DNA from: Nocardiopsis kunsanensis DSM 44524
Lineage (GTDB): Bacteria > Actinomycetota > Actinomycetes > Streptosporangiales > Streptosporangiaceae
Direction: 5' to 3'
Assembly (NCBI RefSeq): GCF_000340965.1
Contig: NZ_ANAY01000021.1
Span: forward strand, 1 to 64,000
DNA length: 64,000 nt
Shown: piece by piece, positions 58,946 through 64,000 of the stretch
Layout of the letters: each line of letters begins with the position of its first letter
Position numbering within the stretch: the first letter of the stretch is position 1
The notes under the pieces: model-generated
Databases searched by the model: none
What the model was told of the DNA's origin: nothing
What the model saw: the letters and a program-made list of their open reading frames with translations, nothing else
Position numbers and translations under genes: made by a program

Positions 58946-60634
58946 TTGACCGCTTCCCCTTACGTACGCGCCAACGCCGCCCCCGACGCGTCCCGCTGGC
59001 GGACCTTCGACGGCCCTGTCGTCCTCGCCGTGGCGCGCACTTTCACCTCCACGGTCCGGATACTGGAGAGCCTGGCCACGTTCCGCGGCGACACCCGTGT
59101 CCTCATCGTCTTCGCCTGCGACGACACCTCGGCCTTCAACGCCGGTACCCGTGAGCTGCTCTCCGGCCTCAATGCCTGTGTCGTCCCCTGGGAACACCGC
59201 CTGAACATCGATCCCGCCCTGGTCGTCACCGCCACCGAGAACACCGACCTCTCCGAGTTCTCCTGTCCTGTGGTCGTCCTGCCGCACGGCGTGGGATTCC
59301 AGAAGTACGTGCCCGACCACCGCACCGACGAGGTCCGCCTCTCGGGTGTACCCCGCGCCGAATTCCAACACTTCCGCCACGTCCACCTGGTCCTGTCCCA
59401 CCCCGCCCAACGCGAACAACTGCGCCGGGCGGGAGTTCCCATGGCCGAATGGGCCGAGGTCGTCGGTGACCTGACCCGTGACCGCATCGTCGGCTCCGTC
59501 CGGTTGCGTGAGGAGTACCGCGCTCATTTGCAGGTGGGCGAGGACCAACGGCTCGTGGTCGTCTCCTCCACGTGGGGAAGGACGGGGTTGATCGGTAGAC
59601 GTCCGCGCCTGCCGCACGCGCTGGTGGGGGCTCTGCCCAGCGACGGGTACCGGGTGGCGACGATCCTGCACCCCAACGTGTGGTTCGCACACAGCCCCTG
59701 GCAGGTCGAGCACATGCTGGCCGATGCCCAGGACGCAGGACTCCTCCTGATCCCACCCGAGTCCGGGTGGGGCGCCTCCCTCGTGGCTGCCGACTGTGTC
59801 ATCGGTGACCACGGCAGCGTCACCCTGTACGGGGCGATGATGGACCGCCCCGTACTCCTCGCGGCCATGGGCGAGGACTCGGTACCCGGAACGGCCGCGG
59901 CCGAACTCGCCCGCCGCGCCTCCAGGTTGGAGACCGAGGGACTACGCTCCCAGGTCGAACGCGCGATCGAAACACACCGTCCGGGGCAGTACGCGGAGGC
60001 GGCCGACCTCGCATTCGCTTACCCGGGCCGGGGAGGGCACCGGCTGGCCGACCTGCTGTACGGGCTCCTCGGACTGCGTGCGTACGACCGGGGCGCCGCG
60101 GATCGGCTGCTTCCCGGCCCCACCCCGACCAGGTCGCACCGTGCTCCGACCTCGTTCGAGGTGCACGGTTCGTCCACGGCTACCGACGAGGTCAGGATCG
60201 AACGCTTCCCCGCCGCCCCGCAGGAGTTCCCCGAGCCCGCACCGGGGACGTTCCGCCACCGGTCGGCCTACGAGAACGAACACCGCAACCAGCTGGTCAC
60301 GTCGGCCTCTGTGGTGTGCCGCTCCTCCCGGCACGGTGCCGATTCCGGGGTCCGCGACCAGAACTGGACCCAGCATGCTCTGTCGCGTTACCACGGTGCG
60401 TTCGCCGTGGCCTCGCCCGTGCACGAGGGGAGCGTGGTAGCGCTGCGTGACGGGCGTTCCTATCTGGTTCGCGGCGTGCCGGACGGAACCCTCCCCCTGG
60501 CCGCGGCGGTCGTGTACACGCTGGTGCGTGCACACGGAGAACCCGCAGGGATGTGCAAGGTCCACGTGACAGGACAGCAACCGTGGGAGTGCCGGATCGA
60601 CCCCGTGCACACGCCGAGTGGAGCAGGCACCTGA
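58946..60634 (+). CDS. GT-B-like/CDP-glycerol-transferase-like protein of unknown role
   Basis: 562 residues from a TTG at 58946 (AGGGA upstream; a GTG at 58913 is an alternative). Alternating strands and helices such as GPVVLAVARTFTSTVRILES, TRVLIVFACDDTSAFNAGT, CPVVVLPHGVGFQKYV, LVVVSSTWGRTGLI, RVATILHPNVWFAH and ADCVIGDHGSVTLYGAMMDR match the GT-B/CDP-glycerol transferase fold. VIGDHGS is the usual phosphate-binding loop. Homologues are, as I recall, often misnamed translation initiation factor 2 in actinomycetes. It ends with a separate domain of about 150 residues (from about 410). Convergent with the STAND gene, 42 bp apart. A defence link is only by neighbourhood. Confidence 0.7.
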   Translation: MTASPYVRANAAPDASRWRTFDGPVVLAVARTFTSTVRILESLATFRGDTRVLIVFACDDTSAFNAGTRELLSGLNACVVPWEHRLNIDPALVVTATENTDLSEFSCPVVVLPHGVGFQKYVPDHRTDEVRLSGVPRAEFQHFRHVHLVLSHPAQREQLRRAGVPMAEWAEVVGDLTRDRIVGSVRLREEYRAHLQVGEDQRLVVVSSTWGRTGLIGRRPRLPHALVGALPSDGYRVATILHPNVWFAHSPWQVEHMLADAQDAGLLLIPPESGWGASLVAADCVIGDHGSVTLYGAMMDRPVLLAAMGEDSVPGTAAAELARRASRLETEGLRSQVERAIETHRPGQYAEAADLAFAYPGRGGHRLADLLYGLLGLRAYDRGAADRLLPGPTPTRSHRAPTSFEVHGSSTATDEVRIERFPAAPQEFPEPAPGTFRHRSAYENEHRNQLVTSASVVCRSSRHGADSGVRDQNWTQHALSRYHGAFAVASPVHEGSVVALRDGRSYLVRGVPDGTLPLAAAVVYTLVRAHGEPAGMCKVHVTGQQPWECRIDPVHTPSGAGT

Positions 60635-60676
60635 AGGAGGACGGCCCAGGGACACCGACAGGCCGACGCACACCGA

Positions 60677-62821
60677 TCACCGGCCGCCGGACCGGCCCCA
60701 GGTGCGCAGCCGGTCCATGACCTCCCGCGAACGCGGGCTGCCCAGGGTCCGGTAGATCTGCTCGGCCTCCTGCAACCGGTGGCAGGCCTCCTCGTGCTGC
60801 TGCAACTCTTCGAGGACCCCCGCGAGCTGTTCGCACGCCTCGGCCCGGTAATAGTGCCACCCGCCTTCGGCCAGCTCGCTCTCGGCGGTGCGCAGGGTCC
60901 ACAGCGCACTGTCGGGTTCTCCCGCTTCCGCTTGCGCGCGCCCCAGGGCCGCACAGGCACGGGCGGCCATCCGTCGATCAGGGCCCTCGGGCAGGCCGAG
61001 CAGGCGCGCGCGGGCGCCCCGGAGATCGGCGACGGCGGCCTCGTGTTCACCGGCCCTGCTCCGGGCGGCCCCGCGGAAGAGCACCGACAGCGCGGCCCCG
61101 CGCACGGCCGACGGGTCGTCGCTGTCCTCGTTGTACCGCACGGACCTGTCGTAGGCGGCGATGGCAGCGGGGAGATCACGAGCTTCCAGATGGCGCCCGT
61201 AGAACTCCCACACGGACCCGCTCAACAGTGCATCTCCCACCTGCTCGACCAGGTCCACTGCACGTTCGATACGCTCGGCGGCCGACTCGGCCAGGCCGAG
61301 ATCGGTGAGGGGCCGTGAGACCAGGGAAGCCAGCCGCGCTTCGGCGGCGGCGTTGCCGGCCAGACGCGCGGCGTCCGTTCCGGCCTCGCCAGAAGAGCGC
61401 CAGTCGTGCAGGTAGCGCTGATCCAGGTAGAGGGAAGTGGACAGTTCCGCGAGCTTCCACGCATGCTCGTACAGACCGAGGTCGGCACTGTGCAGAACCA
61501 CCGCGAGGAGGGTGGGACGTTCACGGGTGAGCCACTGGCGGGCGGCGTCGCGGTCCCCACCGAAGGGGTCCTCGGCGTCCGCCAGGAGGGTGTCGAGGTC
61601 GACGATGCGCAAACGTTCGCCCCGTGCCGCCCGTTCCGCGAACCCGAGAACGACGAGGTAGGCGTCCAGCATGCGGGTGAGGGTGCGCGTGCGGTCGGCG
61701 GCCCCGTCCTCGGCCCTCGCCCGCTCCCCGGCGTGCGTGCGCAGGAGATCGTGTCGGAAACGGAGTGAGCCTGCACTGTCCGACTCCACGAGGTTGGCCG
61801 TGACCAGCTCGGTCACTGCTCCGTCGGAGGTGACCGCCCGCACGGCGGATGCGTCGCAGTGCGGTCCCGGCCAGGACCCCAGCGCCCGGTAGAGGGCTGC
61901 CGCGTCGGGTGAGAGGTCCTGGTAGGTGGTCCGGAAGAGCACGTCGAGGTTGTTCCCCTTGTCACCGATGGCTTTCAGGGCGCCCTGGGTACCGCGGACC
62001 TTCGCAGCGAGACTGCGCGCACTGCCCTGCCCTTCACGGCAGAGCTGGGCCCCGACCAGGACCAGCGCCAGAGGAAGCCCGCCGCAGACGCCGGTGAGCT
62101 CGTCCAGGGAAGCACGGTCCTCGGAGTCCAGGTTCCGCCGGGCACGGTTTTGCAGCAGGTCATGGGCGGCTCGAGGGTCGAGGGGTTCGAGATCGCGCAC
62201 ACGTGCGCCAGGATGGAGTTCGAGCTCCCCGAGATCGGGGCCGTCCCCGGAAACCAGGACGAGGCTGCCGCGGCCGGTGGGGATGAGCCCCCGGACCTGG
62301 GCCGGCTCCCATGCGCCCTCGACGACGACCAGCATCCGCTTGTCACGGGTACGGGTGCGGTACTCACCACTCCAGGTTCGGGGGTCGTCGGGTAGCGCGT
62401 CCCGGTGTACGCCCAGAGCACGGAGGAACTGTTGGAGGGCCGCGTCACTGTCCTCCCGGGCCCCGCGGGCGTACTCGAAGGTGAGCTGGCCTCCGGTGAA
62501 GTACTCCTCCATGGCGTAGGCGGCCTGGCACAGGAGCGCACTCTTGCCGATACCGCGTGTCCCCGAACAGATCACCACCACGGGAGGGCCGTCGGGATCC
62601 AGGTTCTGACGGATCCACGCCAGGGTCTCGTCGTGGTTGACGAAGTCGCTCGGCGGCGCCTCGACCTGCATCGGGCTCTGGGACGGGGACTGGACGGGAG
62701 GTTCACCGTAGTAGTGGTGGTGCACGTCCCGCATTCTCTCGGCCATGACGAACTGGCCGCCGTTGACGTCGCCTCCGATCGTGTTCGAAGTACTGCCCGT
62801 CCGGGAGGGGTCGGCACTCAT
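60677..62821 (-). CDS. STAND NTPase: NB-ARC ATPase with TPR repeats
   Basis: 714 residues from the ATG at 62821 with AGGAGAAGC upstream. The N-terminus has the short motif NTIGGDVNGGQFVMAERM then VHHHYYG, a tag seen on many actinomycete signalling NTPases. The P-loop is VVICSGTRGIGKSALLCQAA (about residues 82-101). The Walker B line, KRMLVVVEGAWEPAQ, is degenerate: VEGA replaces the usual DD. GLPLAL is intact (CGGLPLALVLVGAQL). The helical C-terminus (about 480-710) carries TPR-like units (e.g. AIAAYDRSVRYNEDSDDPSA, AVADLRGARARLLGLPEGPD). No effector domain is fused. Candidates are a regulator or a defence sensor; it lies 218 bp from the CRISPR array. Confidence 0.82.
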   Translation of the reverse strand: MSADPSRTGSTSNTIGGDVNGGQFVMAERMRDVHHHYYGEPPVQSPSQSPMQVEAPPSDFVNHDETLAWIRQNLDPDGPPVVVICSGTRGIGKSALLCQAAYAMEEYFTGGQLTFEYARGAREDSDAALQQFLRALGVHRDALPDDPRTWSGEYRTRTRDKRMLVVVEGAWEPAQVRGLIPTGRGSLVLVSGDGPDLGELELHPGARVRDLEPLDPRAAHDLLQNRARRNLDSEDRASLDELTGVCGGLPLALVLVGAQLCREGQGSARSLAAKVRGTQGALKAIGDKGNNLDVLFRTTYQDLSPDAAALYRALGSWPGPHCDASAVRAVTSDGAVTELVTANLVESDSAGSLRFRHDLLRTHAGERARAEDGAADRTRTLTRMLDAYLVVLGFAERAARGERLRIVDLDTLLADAEDPFGGDRDAARQWLTRERPTLLAVVLHSADLGLYEHAWKLAELSTSLYLDQRYLHDWRSSGEAGTDAARLAGNAAAEARLASLVSRPLTDLGLAESAAERIERAVDLVEQVGDALLSGSVWEFYGRHLEARDLPAAIAAYDRSVRYNEDSDDPSAVRGAALSVLFRGAARSRAGEHEAAVADLRGARARLLGLPEGPDRRMAARACAALGRAQAEAGEPDSALWTLRTAESELAEGGWHYYRAEACEQLAGVLEELQQHEEACHRLQEAEQIYRTLGSPRSREVMDRLRTWGRSGGR

Positions 62822-62998
62822 GCTTCTCCTGGCGTGGGGGCGACACCGATTCGTGGCGGCAAGCCTACCGACGCCCGGAGCAGAGGTGGGGGCGGTGTCC
62901 TCTTCCGGCCACGAGGAGGCCTGTCTCGGGGGTCGGGACGAGGCAGGGGCCACGCAGGACTTCTCCCACCCAGGAAGCGTCCACGCTCAGCCACACAA

Positions 62999-63038
62999 GG
63001 GGCTCAGCCTCAGCGCACGTGCGCTGAGGCTGAGCCCC
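62999..63038. terminator. 40-bp perfect palindrome at the trailer end of the CRISPR array
   Basis: Arms 62999-63018 and 63019-63038 are exact complements (GGGGCTCAGCCTCAGCGCAC). It abuts the last repeat by one base. It should fold into a strong hairpin in array transcripts running leftward, acting as a terminator or protecting the 3' end. Confidence 0.7.
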
Positions 63039-63039
63039 T

Positions 63040-63738
63040 GGGCCACCCCCGCGCGTGCGGGGAGCACTACCGGGCGAGGTCGCTTCTCCACTGCCACGGG
63101 GGACCACCCCCGCGCGTGCGGGGAGCACGGATCCCAGCCCACGGCTGCGACCACGGGCGAGGGACCACCCCCGCGCGTGCGGGGAGCACATGCTGTGGGT
63201 CGACGGCTCACAGGACCACGTGGGACCACCCCCGCGCGTGCGGGGAGCACTGTGCCACGTTCTGGGGTTTCCGCGATCCTTTGGGACCACCCCCGCGCGT
63301 GCGGGGAGCACCCGCGCACAAGGCTCTGCGCCAACTGCGTGGCGGGACCACCCCCGCGCGTGCGGGGAGCACATGGTCTCCTGCTGCGGCCACGCTTCGC
63401 CGTCGGGACCACCCCCGCGCGTGCGGGGAGCACCGCCCAGTTCGGCAGGCCCTCGATGAAGGCCCGGGACCACCCCCGCGCGTGCGGGGAGCACGATCTG
63501 GGACATCTTCGCCTCCCGCTCTCTGTGGGACCACCCCCGCGCGTGCGGGGAGCACGAGGCCGCGCCGATGGAACCGCCGTCGGAGTGGGGACCACCCCCG
63601 CGCGTGCGGGGAGCACCACGATCACCGTCTCGTCACCTCCGGCCGCGAGGGACCACCCCCGCGCGTGCGGGGAGCACACCCCTATAGCAACGTTGCGTTG
63701 CGTTGCCGGGGGACCACCCCCGCGCGTGCGGGGAGCAC
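63040..63738 (-). CRISPR. type I-E CRISPR array, 12 repeats and 11 spacers
   Basis: Repeats of 28 bp at exact 61-bp intervals, beginning GGACCACCCCCGCGCG on the plus strand and ending GGGGAGCAC. All spacers are 33 bp (32 if a G before all but the first repeat is counted as repeat). The reverse strand begins GTGCTCCCCGC, the type I-E orientation, so transcription is leftward with the leader at the right end. Eleven repeats are identical; only the left-most (63040-63067) has one change, GGGCC for GGACC, as expected at the old end. The array may be functional given the adjacent cas2e. Confidence 0.98.
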
Positions 63739-63820
63739 TCTTCCTGACCTGCACACCTACCAACGAGTAACCCGAAAATCTGCAAACTTCACAGGACCTC
63801 GTAACAGGTTGATCACGACC
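63739..63820 (-). promoter_or_regulatory. CRISPR leader
   Basis: 82 bp between the cas2e stop and the first leader-side repeat, with an AT-rich core (for example GTTTGCAGATTTTCGGG on the minus strand). It should hold the array promoter and integration signals. Confidence 0.8.
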
Positions 63821-64000
63821 TCACCGTCCGAACCGGCGACGCTTGTAGGCCTTGCTCCAGCCTTTGTTCTTCTCAGGGCGTTCGCCTGGCCCACCAGGTC
63901 CACGCCCTCCGACAGATCCGCCGACGCGGGGTCGTTCGATGAGCACCATCCCTTCATGGTCGACCGGGCACCACGAGTGCTCGAACGTCTCGAAGGTGAA
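63821..64000 (-). CDS. cas2: type I-E Cas2 (3' end only)
   Basis: The last 60 codons of a leftward gene that continues beyond the window. They read FTFETFEHSWCPVDHEGMVL, then IERP, a Gly-rich linker, and end with a basic KGWSKAYKRRRFGR tail. The block with WxPVDHEGxxL is the characteristic end of type I-E Cas2 proteins of actinomycetes, the endoribonuclease-fold partner of Cas1 in spacer integration. The reading frame was found by translating the window edge. The rest of the cas operon should lie to the right. Confidence 0.88.
   Translation of the reverse strand, partial: FTFETFEHSWCPVDHEGMVLIERPRVGGSVGGRGPGGPGERPEKNKGWSKAYKRRRFGR

Noticed and set aside
62865-63763. Several repeating ORFs (CSPHARGWS-type repeats) across the array
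   Set aside because: They are translations of the CRISPR repeats, not proteins.
63757-63957. A 66-residue minus-strand frame in the leader region
   Set aside because: Another frame over the same bases encodes the conserved end of Cas2e; this one is its shadow.

Overview
The window is very GC-rich DNA with dense GC3-biased genes. It carries F420 cofactor biosynthesis (CofC), an IclR-type NdgR divergent from leuCD, an indirect Gln-tRNA pathway (tRNA-Glu, tRNA-Gln, GltX, GatCAB), class-E-like sortase substrates and a GC-rich type I-E CRISPR array. Together these point to a filamentous actinomycete, most like Nocardiopsis and relatives. The genus is inference; the phylum is secure.

Layout: 0.2-4.7 kb holds cofC, hup, leuD-leuC and the divergent regulator ndgR. 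5.1-7.1 kb holds two tRNA-Glu genes, one tRNA-Gln gene and gltX. 7.1-10.5 kb holds an SGNH hydrolase, a FAH-family enzyme, a secreted DUF3152-type putative metalloprotease and a lipoprotein remnant. 10.5-14.8 kb holds cimA, ilvE and leuB, and 32.4-37.9 kb holds serA, ilvC, ilvN and ilvB. These form one branched-chain amino-acid/serine locus, split by about 17 kb of accessory DNA.

The accessory DNA has two parts. The first (15.4-21.2 kb) is a translationally coupled operon of one GT2 glycosyltransferase and two degenerate GT-like proteins, bracketed by two small membrane/coiled-coil proteins. The second (21.5-32.4 kb) is a class I lanthipeptide-type region. It has three ABC modules, an ECF sigma factor with an anti-sigma/membrane fusion, a LanFEG-like immunity transporter, LanD and LanC. 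LanB has a large internal deletion and the LanT-like exporter is truncated, so the pathway appears dead while immunity and regulation look intact. No precursor gene was found.

Branched-chain amino-acid control can be read directly from the DNA. Both ilvB and cimA are preceded by a short leader peptide rich in Leu/Ile/Val codons, followed by a terminator with a U tract (attenuation). A 17-bp palindromic motif related to GTTTCAnnnnGTGAGAC occurs upstream of leuC/ndgR, cimA, leuB and ilvB. It is the best candidate NdgR operator.

38-51 kb holds a broken nuclease-like gene, two membrane GGDEF-EAL proteins, and gatB and gatCA separated by two LPXTG-type thioester-domain surface proteins. The first of these has lost its thioester cysteine. 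51-58.7 kb holds ligA, a MetE-like protein, a DedA-like membrane protein, mnmA and two hypothetical genes. 58.9-64 kb is a defence-like end: a GT-B-like protein of unknown role, a NB-ARC/TPR STAND ATPase, a perfect 40-bp palindrome, a 12-repeat type I-E CRISPR array with its leader, and the 3' end of cas2e running off the window.
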